Positions 30,784 to 39,549 of a DNA stretch of 39,549 nt are shown here, piece by piece. Source of the DNA: a virus; IMG/VR virus record IMGVR_UViG_3300036761_001737, positions 1 through 39,549 of that record. One strand, written 5' to 3'. The notes under the pieces are model-generated. The model worked only from the letters and a program-made list of their open reading frames with translations. It was not told the DNA's origin and did not search any database. The translations under genes were made by a program, and so were the position numbers. Numbering within the stretch: the stretch's first letter is position 1; every line of letters begins with the position of its first letter.

Positions 30784-32037
30784 TTATCCTTTTTTAACCA
30801 TCCATGATGAATCAGGGAAAAGCCGTATATTGTCTTTGCCGAATATTTCATCAACTGCCTGTATTACTCCTTCATACGCATGATTATAATCATGCCCGGC
30901 TATTATCCCGTTCAGCTTGACTTTTGGCAGCCATTTAACAATATCTTCTTTCACATAATCATATTCATGGTTGCCGTCGATATATACAAAATCAAAAAAA
31001 CTATCAGAAAAACGATTTACAGCTTGCATGGAAGTTTCGCGTATTTTATGCACCAGCGTTTTAAATGTTGCTATCCGTTTATCAAATAACTGTTCCACAA
31101 CATCCATATTATCAAGAGGCAATTCATTATAATCTACATTGGATTCCCAGGGATCGATTGAATATATTTCTTTAAACTTGCCGCATTTATTGAAAAATTC
31201 GGTCGATTCTCCGGTATAACAGCCTATTTCAGCCATTACGCCGTTTTCACAATCAAATGAAGAAAGCAATGGGGCTAAAGATAAGACGGGTAAATGTCTC
31301 ATTTTCGTGATGCGATCTATTTTCCCCTGGGCTTCATTAATCCCGCCAGGACGTTTTTTCAAATATTCATGAAAATTACCCGGATACCCGATTTCACCTT
31401 CATAATGAATTAAATCTATATCAGGGATAAGCCAGATTTGACCTCCAAGTCCAGTCCATAAATCACAAAAGGCATAATCTTCGCCAATCCATCTATGATT
31501 CCGGACTCCTTGTGGGAAGAAATCATGAGCAATATTGATTTTTTCCCCATTTTTCAATCCATAATAAGCGAGGTCTGGATACCCTTCGCTAATCTTTGTA
31601 AAAACTACCCGGTTTATCCTTAGGAATCCTGTTTGCACCCTGCTTGCCAAAATACATCCGTCATCACGGGTTAACGCCACCCGATGCGGCCCAACATGGA
31701 TTCTTACAGGATATTCTTCTTCATCAGATTTTAAACGATAGGCCCCGGCCACAACATCTCCGGGCGTTTCAATGAGTCTAAGCAAATCTTTCGCTTTGTA
31801 TTCTATGTCATCAGCCACAAAAATAAAAATAGCGCATTTAGACTTTAGAAATTGCGATACCAAATCATTCCGTGCCTTTTGAATATAAGGGTCTTGCCAT
31901 GCGATGCCATGACAAGGAGAATATCCGTGTTGTTTTAACAACTCCACTGCGCCCTTAAGTGAAGACCAGAACTGTTTACATTCTGGTCTTCTATAAAGGT
32001 GAAGTGCAAAAAAAACGTTTTTGTTATTTCCTTCCAT
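30784..32037 (-). CDS. GT-A-like glycosyltransferase fused to class I methyltransferase
   Basis: 417 aa, starting at ATG 32037 directly after the previous stop. Residues 1-240 resemble phage GT-A-type domains (ARNDLVSQFLKSKCAIFIFVADDIEY with the DD acid pair, then DVVAGAYRLKSD). Residues 265-417 are a Methyltransf_24/FkbM-like fold: MAEIGCYTGES motif I, YSIDPW, FDFVYIDGNHEYDYVKEDI and GIIAGHDY. It lies between coat and connector genes, suggesting that it modifies virion proteins or host surface sugars. Both domain calls are by motif. Confidence 0.7.
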   Translation of the reverse strand: MEGNNKNVFFALHLYRRPECKQFWSSLKGAVELLKQHGYSPCHGIAWQDPYIQKARNDLVSQFLKSKCAIFIFVADDIEYKAKDLLRLIETPGDVVAGAYRLKSDEEEYPVRIHVGPHRVALTRDDGCILASRVQTGFLRINRVVFTKISEGYPDLAYYGLKNGEKINIAHDFFPQGVRNHRWIGEDYAFCDLWTGLGGQIWLIPDIDLIHYEGEIGYPGNFHEYLKKRPGGINEAQGKIDRITKMRHLPVLSLAPLLSSFDCENGVMAEIGCYTGESTEFFNKCGKFKEIYSIDPWESNVDYNELPLDNMDVVEQLFDKRIATFKTLVHKIRETSMQAVNRFSDSFFDFVYIDGNHEYDYVKEDIVKWLPKVKLNGIIAGHDYNHAYEGVIQAVDEIFGKDNIRLFPDSSWMVKKG

Positions 32038-32038
32038 C

Positions 32039-32278
32039 TTACGCGGATGCCTGTATCCCAATATCGCTTAAATCATCAAGCAGGGTATTAAATTTCGTGC
32101 CTAATGAGTTAAGCTCTGCAAGTATCGTTGAAAACGTCGTACCGGCAGCGGTGCTGATGTCAGCTATTGTAGCTGCCTGAGACACTGCCGTCCCGCCGTA
32201 AAGATGGATTTTTTCCGTGGTTCCGCTTACAACGCCGGTTCCATCCGGTTGCCCTGTGCCTAAAACTTCTATTGCCAT
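32039..32278 (-). CDS. 79-aa hypothetical next to coat gene
   Basis: MAIEVLGTGQPDGTGVVSGTTEK... is Gly/Thr-rich then helical (FSTILAELNSLGTKFNTLLDDL). GGAGGAAAAACA precedes the ATG. A head decoration or capsid-stabilising role is possible from position; no family known. Confidence 0.6.
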   Translation of the reverse strand: MAIEVLGTGQPDGTGVVSGTTEKIHLYGGTAVSQAATIADISTAAGTTFSTILAELNSLGTKFNTLLDDLSDIGIQASA

Positions 32279-32334
32279 TTTGTTTTTCCTCCTAATGATT
32301 ATTGTTGACTAAAATATCATTTAAACCCAACTAC

Positions 32335-33582
32335 TTAACCTCTAACCCGAACAGCCCAGGCCGGCTGGATGGTCTTAAACCCGAATAAGACATCAATCCT
32401 GGAAGGGAATTTATCGTTAACAATATCATTACCCCTCCACAGTCTCATCGCAATGCCTTCGATATTGGCGCTGGACATCCTTGCCCCGGGGTCTTTATAA
32501 AGATCAGCGGTTACAAACGTAAAGGCATCCCGATGATAGGCAAGATTCTGCGGATATACTGCGTCCTGAAGACCGGAACCACCAGCAGCAACATAGACAA
32601 CTGCTTTGGCGCCTGTTGATGCAATTGAAATATTCTGTTTTACACCTGAAGCCCAAGGTGTGGGAGATACGGCTAAAACAGCAGCACCCCCGGCATCACT
32701 GGTATTTGCCGTTGTAACCGTCCACTGTTGCAGATGCGAATATTTCTGTTTGGTCTCTGAATTAACCGCATAAACATCGGCTACCGTAAAAATATCGCCA
32801 GCAAGGAATGTTTTTGCATTGTTGCCGCCTGATATTGTGATTGTCGCCGTGCCATTGACAAAACCACCTGTCGGAACAGTTACAGTACCCGTTATCGTAG
32901 TAATAGAACTCGCATCGACTCTTGAACCATTAGTATGGTTCGGAACCATATTAGATTCCCACCATTTCATACCGGCAGCCTGGCCGATATATCCTTCAGC
33001 AAATGCTTTTTCCAGTTCGCTTGCCTTATGGAAATAGCTTGACATAGAAGCAACCGTCGCCGCCATTGCCAAAGAATCCATTAAGACATGCCTATCGCTT
33101 TCTGGGGCCAGTCCTTGGGAAAGCTTAACACCACCATTTAAAACAGCGGCCAATGATGCCGGAGTCGTCGCTGGAGTGCCGGACAGGTTATAAACATCTT
33201 TGTAAACACCAGCCAGAACAGTATATTCCACTATTGCCGCAAGTTTGCTCATGGCTGGATCAAGGACTCTGGTATCAAACTCATCTATGGACATCGTGGC
33301 TTCCAGTGAAGAAAAATTCATCGCCACATGCTTTTGTGTGGCAACCGTAAGTGTCTGAGTCGTCTCGGTCGTATCCTGGACATTCATCACGGCTCCATCA
33401 GTCACTTCATAGTCATTCGGGTCTCTAATAAGCAAAGTACCCCCGTTTTTTGCGCCCTCCACGGCAAACCTGGCATCATACTGTCTATTGATTGTCTTTA
33501 CGAATTTCAACTTATTGTGAAATGATGCCAGGGCCTTTCTCACAATATCCCCATCTTTTAGGGTTTTCCATGTATTAGCCAT
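32335..33582 (-). CDS. Major coat protein, P22 gp5-like
   Basis: 415 aa, near P22 gp5 (430 aa). Features are MANTWKTLKDGDIVRKALASFHN, FAVEGAKNGGTLLIRDPNDYEV and the helical EFDTRVLDPAMSKLA. The inserted beta-rich region at about 240-340 corresponds to the accessory domain seen in P22-like coats. Forms the HK97-fold capsid with the upstream scaffold. Confidence 0.85.
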   Translation of the reverse strand: MANTWKTLKDGDIVRKALASFHNKLKFVKTINRQYDARFAVEGAKNGGTLLIRDPNDYEVTDGAVMNVQDTTETTQTLTVATQKHVAMNFSSLEATMSIDEFDTRVLDPAMSKLAAIVEYTVLAGVYKDVYNLSGTPATTPASLAAVLNGGVKLSQGLAPESDRHVLMDSLAMAATVASMSSYFHKASELEKAFAEGYIGQAAGMKWWESNMVPNHTNGSRVDASSITTITGTVTVPTGGFVNGTATITISGGNNAKTFLAGDIFTVADVYAVNSETKQKYSHLQQWTVTTANTSDAGGAAVLAVSPTPWASGVKQNISIASTGAKAVVYVAAGGSGLQDAVYPQNLAYHRDAFTFVTADLYKDPGARMSSANIEGIAMRLWRGNDIVNDKFPSRIDVLFGFKTIQPAWAVRVRG

Positions 33583-33593
33583 CTTAATTCTCC

Positions 33594-34418
33594 TTATTTC
33601 ATTGAATTAGAAATTTTTTGTGATTTTTTTTGTTTTTCGTATTCCCACCATTCCTCATCCGACATTTTGGATGTGTCTTTTTCTCCGACTCCTCCTGTTA
33701 TGCCCACTGGTTTGATTGGCGACGGCGCCCCGGGAACTTTTTTGGTCTTTTGGGCAAGAAGGAATTGCGTTTCCAGTTTGCCAAGCTCAAAAACTTGCAT
33801 TAGGGGAGGCATCTTGCGGATTTTTTCGGCTGTATCCCAATTTTCAGGGCGTCCGAGATAATAAGCAATCTGCGGTCCGCTTTCACTACGGAAAAGCACA
33901 TCCCGCATTATGGGGCTAAAAACCGGAGCTTCAATGACTTCGTCAAAATCTTCATATTCAGCCCGAAAGGCGTTTGCCCGCTGGTTAAAATTATGCGTTA
34001 CTTGTTGTCGTTCCTCTTGCTGCTTGACATTTTGATTCACTATTTCCTTCTTGGTTTCATACCAAGCAAATAGGGCGTCTTCATATTCCGTCACCGTCTC
34101 GAATTGGTACATTTCCGGCCTTGCAGTCAATCCATCGTTAGGAAACGCGGATTGAGCGGGTGATGGCGCGGATTCTTCTTCTTTACTAAGCGCGACCTTC
34201 TTCCAATACTCCTTTTCCCGTTCTTCCTGGCGTCTTAGCCGTGTAATTTCGTCGATTCGTTCCTGGGCTGTTTTCTTTTTTGGTTCAGCCGGGGAGGGCG
34301 TTTCAACCGGAGATTCTTCAACTTTGGTCTCATCAGTTTCAGACAATGCTTCTTCCGCAGGCGTTTCAACCTGAATTTCTTCCGCGACTTCCGCCGGTAC
34401 TATTTCTTCATTTTCCAT
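33594..34418 (-). CDS. Scaffolding-like protein
   Basis: 274 aa, acidic N-terminus (EEIVPAEVAEEIQVETPAEE), coiled helices in the middle (RIDEITRLRRQEEREKEYWK) and a basic C-terminus (EKQKKSQKISNSMK), the charge pattern of P22 scaffold, which binds coat with its basic end. It lies between portal and coat as expected. Confidence 0.75.
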   Translation of the reverse strand: MENEEIVPAEVAEEIQVETPAEEALSETDETKVEESPVETPSPAEPKKKTAQERIDEITRLRRQEEREKEYWKKVALSKEEESAPSPAQSAFPNDGLTARPEMYQFETVTEYEDALFAWYETKKEIVNQNVKQQEERQQVTHNFNQRANAFRAEYEDFDEVIEAPVFSPIMRDVLFRSESGPQIAYYLGRPENWDTAEKIRKMPPLMQVFELGKLETQFLLAQKTKKVPGAPSPIKPVGITGGVGEKDTSKMSDEEWWEYEKQKKSQKISNSMK

Positions 34419-34481
34419 TTTGTTCTCCTTTGCGCCTTTCTGGCGAATGTAATGCTCTCCTAAGAGTGGGTAATTTTATAT

Positions 34482-36212
34482 TCAAGGTTGGGGTGATTCC
34501 CCTGGTGCGCCTGGTTGCTGCGCTGACTGGATTGCTTTCTTTATTTCGCCATATATTTCATCTGCTCCAGGCCAATCACTATATTTAAAAATCAAGGGGG
34601 CTATTACCGAAGCTAACTGCGGGGCATATTGCATACTCTGAATCATCATATCTACCATTTCTTGACGTTTTGACCCATAAGACGCGCCTGTAGTAGCTAT
34701 CAGATCGAATTTCCCCACCGAAAGATCATTCTGTATTACAATTTCTCCCTCTCTTCCAAGCGCTGGTCTATTGAGCTCTACGAGTGTTTCTTCCCCGGTT
34801 TCATTCATGATTCTCTCTGTTCGCGGGGTATCATAAATTTTGGGAATCAAGTCAATCAGTTGTCTTCCGCCATAAATTATAGCTCTGGTCAGATTATCAA
34901 CAAATGTATAAGTGCCCTTATCCGATTGATTGATCCGGGCGATAATAGCCTTTCCGCTGCGCTCGTTAGATGCCTCCCCTTTGGATGATTCATAGCGGCC
35001 TAGATGATCTTCGATATCAAATGCAGTTGATTGCATCATGGTAATAATACCGGCGGGGATTTGACTTTGTGGCTCTCTGGAGGGTTTTTGCAGTCCGGCA
35101 ATAGCCTTATATCTAATGAACATTCTATTCACCCGGTGCGCCTCTTCCCATTCTCGTTCAAATCCTTGTATTTGTCTATGATCGACGATAAACGGCATTT
35201 TCGGAGTCAATGCCACTGCTTCCGTGGCTGCCGTACCCCAGTAATTGTACATTTGTTGCGGATCTTTAGCTCCACGAATCAGCGATAGATAATGCCTTTG
35301 GCCATCAACAACTATTTCATCTCCGAATACCGGGATAACGGGAATATATTTACCCGGCCACGTGGATTCTTCCAATATTTCCACCCCGTTGGTTTTGTAC
35401 CATTTGATAATATAGGTTTCAACGTCTCTTTCCCGCACGATTTCCCCGCCGAGTTCTTTAATGGCCGGGATAGTCATTTTATTATCCACCGGAATAACTT
35501 CCCCGGTTTTCAGCATGACCAGTTTTTTTAGCATTGATTCTTTTTTAAAATATTCCGCTATTCTCACCTTGTCATGCTGCAGCCAATCTCCCAGAAGAAT
35601 CTTTGACGCAGACGAAAAGCTTATAATATCAGATTTCGGATAACGTTTTTTATAATCATCCTGATTAATCATATCCTCGATAAAACAATACCGGGCATCT
35701 TCCATCTCGAATTCTACGGCATAGGGATCAAGGTGAATGGACAGGGGATTGATTATCCGCTTGATAAAAATATCTTGTTCAAAGCTATTATCATCTGAAA
35801 AATCGGTTGTAATGCGAAAATATCCGATAGACCCGCTTATGGCGTACATATATGCCGTATCATACGCGATCTCAGCGGAAGATAAATATTCTATCTTCCT
35901 TATAAGCCCGTTATAAAGCTCCGCCTTTATCACATCGGCCCTATCATCCACCGGAATAACCTTCATCCGTGGCCGGTTCATTTTCATGTCGCCGCGTAAT
36001 TGTCTTATAAATTTTTGAAGTTTATTAAGGGTTAGAACGGGCCTGTCGTCTTTGGCCCGGTCAGCTTTTATTTTCTCCGGCCATTGCCCGGAATCAACAT
36101 CATAGACGAACTTTATATCGTGGGAGGCCTGTTTATAAATATCGGACCATCCATCGACGGCTTCCTTATAATTATCTTGAATCTCTTTTAAAAAATCTTC
36201 GTCTTTACCCAT
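34482..36212 (-). CDS. P22-like portal protein
   Basis: 576 aa, shorter than P22 gp1 (725 aa). The N-terminus GWSDIYKQASHDIKFVYDVDSGQWP and RPVLTLNKLQKFIRQLRGDMKMNRPRMK... is diagnostic of the P22 portal family. Makes the 12-mer at the packaging vertex. Starts immediately after the terminase stop (TAAATG). Confidence 0.88.
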   Translation of the reverse strand: MGKDEDFLKEIQDNYKEAVDGWSDIYKQASHDIKFVYDVDSGQWPEKIKADRAKDDRPVLTLNKLQKFIRQLRGDMKMNRPRMKVIPVDDRADVIKAELYNGLIRKIEYLSSAEIAYDTAYMYAISGSIGYFRITTDFSDDNSFEQDIFIKRIINPLSIHLDPYAVEFEMEDARYCFIEDMINQDDYKKRYPKSDIISFSSASKILLGDWLQHDKVRIAEYFKKESMLKKLVMLKTGEVIPVDNKMTIPAIKELGGEIVRERDVETYIIKWYKTNGVEILEESTWPGKYIPVIPVFGDEIVVDGQRHYLSLIRGAKDPQQMYNYWGTAATEAVALTPKMPFIVDHRQIQGFEREWEEAHRVNRMFIRYKAIAGLQKPSREPQSQIPAGIITMMQSTAFDIEDHLGRYESSKGEASNERSGKAIIARINQSDKGTYTFVDNLTRAIIYGGRQLIDLIPKIYDTPRTERIMNETGEETLVELNRPALGREGEIVIQNDLSVGKFDLIATTGASYGSKRQEMVDMMIQSMQYAPQLASVIAPLIFKYSDWPGADEIYGEIKKAIQSAQQPGAPGESPQP

Positions 36213-37829
36213 TTATCTTCCCATCCATCCATGTGTTGTTTGTTGTATCAACGGCAATGGATTAACCGTATAATTTTGATAACTTGCTCCAGTAAGCGTA
36301 TATCTATACCAATTTTCCATAAAATGTTCGCTGCAATCTTTGGAAGGTTTGCCGTTATCGTCAAATACCCATCTTCGAACTTCATATAAATGCCGTTCAC
36401 AATCATTAAAAATATAACAGGTCGGTAATTTGTTGGGACCTCTGAGCCATGATTTGATGTTTCTAATGCCCGAATCCTTGTCTTTAGACGCCACATGAAG
36501 AGTTATGCCATGTTCCGCCAATTTCTCTCCGATAATAGAAAAAGCATCTTTAATGTTTGACCCAAGCATATTTCGTATATAGGCAGTATCACCCTTGCTC
36601 AGTGGATCAATAAAAGCGTCTTCAATCCTCCAACCCATAGCTATTTTCTTTCTGATAATATCATCCGCGATGCCTCCGGCAGATATATTATCCCATGTTT
36701 CCTTAATGCAATAATGAATGTCTTGTTTATTAACCACCCAAAAGCTTATGGCTTGCGGGATAGAAAGATGAAAATCAATCATTGCGGTCACCGGCCAATC
36801 TACGGGAACCATAAAAGGTTCGATAATGTGAATATTATCATCAAATTCCTTAAGCACCCGGCCCACCAGGGACTTAAACTGGCCAAATATTCTAGGAGGA
36901 ACATCATCAGGGTCTATGTCTTTAATAAATTTTAAAATCTTTAGTTTGCTGATCAATTCATGTTTGTCTCCGTCCACGATTTTTTCTAAATAATGTTCCG
37001 CCCGGTACCCCTTGTCACTTACTGGGGTTTGTTGTTCCTTATTATCATATAAAAGCAGACTGAAATATTGCCTGGCTTGCGTGGTATTAAGTCCTATAGT
37101 TTGCAATATATTCACGTCGTCCCTCAATAATTCAGGATTATCTGTTATTTTCAGTCCATCTATTATGCCTATATCCTTCCGTCCACTAAGCACAATATCG
37201 TCCAAAATCCATGCTTCTTTCAACGGGGTCAGGGTCATTACCGTCTTTCCACTATCCAGTAAAAGCCCCCGGCTCATCGCAATATGCTTACTCTTCGGCG
37301 GCGGTTCATCCTCTAAAACCCCCTGAATCCTGAATGATTCAAATAAATCATCTTCCTGCGTATAACACATTATTGTCAGCGTACTCTTATTATGCCATTC
37401 CCAAAAAAACTCCACGCCCTGCTCATTCTTTTTGGTTTGGTACCAACCCTCCGGCGCCCATCTCTTTAATTCCGGCACTATCGTACGGCCAATATGCACC
37501 TTCCAATCTTCTCCAGTAACTAAAATATCCACCGGCGGCTTGATCCCCAAAGAAGATTCCCGGTAATAAAACCCCCCTTGTTCCACCGCACCCGGGGAAT
37601 CTTTACTCACCACATTCCACGGCTCATATCCGAGTACCCAGGAAATAACTATATTAACCCCTAATGCAGATTTTCCTATCTTGTTGCTGGATATTATCGC
37701 CGTGGTATTTTTCCGCCGTATTTCCCTTAATGCCCTCTCCTGCCAAGGGTATGGATCAAAAAAGAAACAACGATATTTTGTCTTCTTCTCCTCTAATCTC
37801 GCCCTTAATTCTTCTTCAGTTTTTTCCAT
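36213..37829 (-). CDS. Terminase large subunit
   Basis: 538 aa from the ATG at 37829 (a TTG four codons earlier is possible). ATPase: Walker A-like ISSNKIGKSA at about residues 46-55, preceded by FFFDPYPWQERALREI. The RNase H-like nuclease half begins near VTAMIDFHLSIPQAIS and ends with a DAFIDPLSKGD motif. Pumps and cuts DNA with the portal. Whether packaging is headful or at cos is not shown. Confidence 0.85.
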   Translation of the reverse strand: MEKTEEELRARLEEKKTKYRCFFFDPYPWQERALREIRRKNTTAIISSNKIGKSALGVNIVISWVLGYEPWNVVSKDSPGAVEQGGFYYRESSLGIKPPVDILVTGEDWKVHIGRTIVPELKRWAPEGWYQTKKNEQGVEFFWEWHNKSTLTIMCYTQEDDLFESFRIQGVLEDEPPPKSKHIAMSRGLLLDSGKTVMTLTPLKEAWILDDIVLSGRKDIGIIDGLKITDNPELLRDDVNILQTIGLNTTQARQYFSLLLYDNKEQQTPVSDKGYRAEHYLEKIVDGDKHELISKLKILKFIKDIDPDDVPPRIFGQFKSLVGRVLKEFDDNIHIIEPFMVPVDWPVTAMIDFHLSIPQAISFWVVNKQDIHYCIKETWDNISAGGIADDIIRKKIAMGWRIEDAFIDPLSKGDTAYIRNMLGSNIKDAFSIIGEKLAEHGITLHVASKDKDSGIRNIKSWLRGPNKLPTCYIFNDCERHLYEVRRWVFDDNGKPSKDCSEHFMENWYRYTLTGASYQNYTVNPLPLIQQTTHGWMGR

Positions 37830-37854
37830 AACAAAATCCAACCGTCATTCGCGG

Positions 37855-38028
37855 TCATAATTTTTTCCCACCAGAACTCTTTAATCTCTTCTTCCCCTTA
37901 CTCCCCTTCGGCCTGCCAGGACGCCCCTTCTTTAAAAACTCATACTCATGCCTCAATAAAACCTGCCCTAGCTCTTTAACAGCATCCTCAAGATCAATCA
38001 CACGCTCCTGCCATGTCTTGATACCCAT
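37855..38028 (-). CDS. 57-aa protein with AT-hook-like basic tail
   Basis: MGIKTWQERVIDLEDAVKELG... has an N-terminal helix then GRPGRPKGSKGKKRLK, close to the AT-hook core GRP flanked by Lys/Arg. It ends 25 bases before the terminase start, so it may bind DNA at the packaging site. AGAGAG is the only ribosome-like site. Confidence 0.55.
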   Translation of the reverse strand: MGIKTWQERVIDLEDAVKELGQVLLRHEYEFLKKGRPGRPKGSKGKKRLKSSGGKKL

Positions 38029-38363
38029 TTCCCATTACTCTCTAAATCGCTCAAAATACCGTTTTAAACGGTATGCGTTTTTAAACGTGGCCTTACTTAT
38101 CTAAACAATAAAAATTGATTGTAGGTATATCCTCGTTCCATTTTGATGGCAAAATAACCCTTATGTGAGACATCTTTTGTTTTTCTCGTAAATTAGAGAG
38201 GATAACAAAAATATATAAAATTTAAAAAATGACCTGTGCCCCCCTCTACTCTCAGGTAAGATCGGAGCTGAAGAACTATATATTGGCAGTCCCGATACAC
38301 CAACCAGGGTATGATAATGAGTATTATGTAAACTTTGTAAATATCTCATGTAATATCAACCAC
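38029..38363. other. 335-base non-coding gap at terminase genes
   Basis: Between the HTH gene and the basic 57-aa gene. Contains two palindromes (38056-38087) and AT-rich tracts; the one open frame across it has no ribosome site. Candidate region for a packaging (pac/cos) site or a late-gene operator. Confidence 0.45.
38056..38087. promoter_or_regulatory. Paired palindromes at terminase genes
   Basis: ATACCGTTTTAAACGGTAT (38056-38074) has perfect 9-bp arms around one T; one base later CGTTTTTAAACG (38076-38087) repeats the CGTTT/AAACG core. Spacing suggests two adjacent dimer sites just upstream of the 57-aa gene. Confidence 0.65.
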
Positions 38364-38843
38364 TTATAATATATCAGTAATGTCGATACCATCGGCTCCT
38401 TTGGTTTTGGTGCTAATCGTGCTACAATTTATCTCGATCGTGCTACTTTGTAAATTTCTCAATGCCTCCAAATCGGCATGGAGAGTCGCTACAATAGCGG
38501 TAGTCTGTCCCCTCTCTAGCCTCTCTTTATCATACAGAATACCTGCCATCAATACCAGATCACGGGCACCGGCTTTTTTCAAACAGTCAACCGTCAACAG
38601 GTCCATAATCTCCGACTGTTTCCACGCGAACAGATCAGCCCGTAACGTCTTGAAATTATTGAGTCTTGGGCGGGAATACCCCGAATCTAGCAGTCTCATG
38701 GTAATCGCAGAGCGTGACACGCCTGTTAGCGTTGCGATGTCCTGATGGGTTAACCCCTGGTTAACATAGGCAATGATATCGGCGAGTGGTACTGGAGGTT
38801 TGCGATGTTTTACGGCTGGAGGTGGGGCAGTTGGTTGGGGCAT
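38364..38843 (-). CDS. HTH protein, small terminase subunit candidate
   Basis: 159 aa. After a Pro-rich start, residues 19-55 form a resolvase-like HTH (VPLADIIAYVNQGLTHQDIA, then GVSRSAITMRLL). The middle helices (KKAGARDLVLMAGILYDKERLERGQ) match phage small-terminase-like proteins. It is the first gene after the 38.87-kb promoter and precedes the terminase by one small gene, so it probably recognises the packaging site. Confidence 0.65.
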   Translation of the reverse strand: MPQPTAPPPAVKHRKPPVPLADIIAYVNQGLTHQDIATLTGVSRSAITMRLLDSGYSRPRLNNFKTLRADLFAWKQSEIMDLLTVDCLKKAGARDLVLMAGILYDKERLERGQTTAIVATLHADLEALRNLQSSTIEINCSTISTKTKGADGIDITDIL

Positions 38844-38852
38844 AATGACCCA

Positions 38853-38881
38853 TCTGTAGCAGGTTAGTTAAGGGGTGTCAA
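38853..38881 (-). promoter_or_regulatory. Promoter ahead of late operon (TTGACA-17-TACAGA)
   Basis: Minus-strand TTGACA (38881-38876), 17 bases, TACAGA (38858-38853). Perfect -35 and weak -10, so activation or moderate strength is likely. The start would lie only a few bases from the HTH gene's ATG. Confidence 0.55.
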
Positions 38882-39006
38882 GCTCAAAATTACTGAAGAA
38901 AAGAAGAACCTTGTGATCTCCGCTAGGAAGCGATGAGTATTACAAGGGCGCGCAGTAGTTGAGCTCGAGGGGCTTGCCTTTATTTGTAGTGGACTTTTGG
39001 CATGAG

Positions 39007-39315
39007 CTACAGTGTTTGGTCATTTTTTCGTTGTAATTCCAATATCTTGTCTCTAACTATTTGTTTCAGTCCGGTATTTTCCCCGGTATTTGAGATGTGG
39101 ATTAATAGTTTCTGCCTGAACATCCTGGATAGAGATTCTCCGATGCTATGGAATCCGGATCCTTGTTTATGCCTCCAGCGCAGCTTTGAGGTTTCAGCAA
39201 TATTGTCTTCGATGTCCCGGCAATCTTGTTGTTCCCAGGCATCGAGGTATTTCCATATATCAACCCATTTATCGAGTTCAGACCGTTGAGATTGGGGAAG
39301 TGATGGCTCGTTCAT
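39007..39315 (-). CDS. 102-aa hypothetical after helicase
   Basis: AAGGAGGG before the ATG at 39315; overlaps the helicase end by 38 bases. MNEPSLPQSQRSELDKWVDIW... is helical and charged, with Trp-rich DKWVDIWKYLDAWEQQ. It may be a helicase loader or accessory factor by position only. Confidence 0.65.
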   Translation of the reverse strand: MNEPSLPQSQRSELDKWVDIWKYLDAWEQQDCRDIEDNIAETSKLRWRHKQGSGFHSIGESLSRMFRQKLLIHISNTGENTGLKQIVRDKILELQRKNDQTL

Positions 39316-39549
39316 AAAGTAGTCCCTCCTTTTTTTCTAATGGGATAATCTTTTCGAATATGCCGGTTCGCCTGGACGTTTCGATCTTGAGCTTCGCGGC
39401 ATTGGTGTATTGGTTTTTTTCTTTGCATCGCCACAACATCATAGCTACATCGGACTCCTGGGCGACGAAGGAACTATCACGTATGTCATCGTAATTAGGT
39501 TCCCGGTCGTTTGGGGTCTTTTTAATGTGGCAGGCCAAAAATATAACCA
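39278..39549 (-). CDS. Helicase, C-terminal part (joined to 1-645)
   Basis: Continues the frame of the helicase at 1-645; stop at 39278. Contains ACHIKKTPNDREPNYDDIRD and SSFVAQESDVAMMLWR, the conserved DnaB/RecA region with a Q-type residue followed by a Asp-rich strand, then a C-terminal TGIFEKIIPLEKKEG arginine-finger-side segment. Confidence 0.85.
   Translation of the reverse strand, partial: VIFLACHIKKTPNDREPNYDDIRDSSFVAQESDVAMMLWRCKEKNQYTNAAKLKIETSRRTGIFEKIIPLEKKEGLLYERAITSPISTV
39398..39549. repeat. Terminal overlap of circular genome, copy 2
   Basis: Repeats bases 1-152 with one substitution (A39524 for C127). See copy 1. Confidence 0.95.

Noticed and set aside
38161-38349. 62-codon minus-strand frame in the terminase-side gap
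   Set aside because: No ribosome site and unlikely composition.
1-39549. CRISPR array, tRNA genes, phage integrase
   Set aside because: No regularly spaced short repeats with unique spacers, no cloverleaf recognised and no tyrosine or serine recombinase motifs in any large frame. Subtle tRNAs could be missed without a model search.

Overview
The window is one small tailed-phage genome read once round a circle. Bases 1-152 recur at 39398-39549 with a single mismatch, and one gene (a DnaB/RecA-type helicase) runs across the join, so the unique length is about 39.4 kb. The structural genes belong to the P22-like podovirus plan (large terminase, P22-type portal, scaffold, P22-type coat, gp4-like connector, gp10-like tail protein, a series of ejection proteins, tail fibre). 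Ribosome binding sites of the AGGAGG type and sigma70-type promoters (one a perfect consensus) point to a bacterial, probably Gram-negative, host. No DNA polymerase holoenzyme, RNA polymerase, integrase, tRNA or CRISPR array was recognised, so replication and transcription probably use host machinery.

Layout. (1) 1-1454, minus strand: a leftward replication operon (39-aa ORF, DUF1376 initiator, helicase across the circle join, 102-aa protein). It continues into a late operon from a promoter at about 38.87 kb: HTH/small-terminase candidate, a 57-aa basic protein, terminase, portal, scaffold, coat, a glycosyltransferase-methyltransferase fusion, connector and tail proteins, ejection proteins, a BspA-like repeat fibre and small proteins, ending at 15952. 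(2) 1455-1981: divergent control region with three copies of a 16-bp operator-like motif. (3) 1982-14383, plus strand: a long rightward early operon of small overlapping genes. Its first gene is a Csx16-like protein. It also carries a RadC/JAMM protein, a PolX-like nucleotidyltransferase, many small zinc-finger proteins, an XRE regulator, a DUF1351-like coiled-coil protein and a 716-aa Cas4-like nuclease fused to a gp3-like domain. (4) 11.1-13.9 kb, inside the early operon: five integron attC-like sites separate single- or two-gene units whose ends are complementary to each other, which looks like a gene-cassette array. One cassette carries a P-loop kinase and a radical-SAM-like protein. (5) 14459-15232: two minus-strand genes (possible nuclease, phage hypothetical) lying convergent to the early operon. 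(6) 15269-15951: non-coding, with two tandem copies of a promoter-small structured RNA-terminator unit plus a 41-bp near-palindrome.

Working model (inference): the early operon takes over the host and counters its defences (Csx16-like type III CRISPR ring-nuclease candidate, recombination nuclease, exchangeable cassettes). The leftward operon loads the host replisome, then packages DNA and builds P22-like particles. No clear endolysin was found. The strongest leads for something undescribed are the attC-like cassette array in a phage, the tandem structured RNAs and the promoter-proximal Csx16-like gene.
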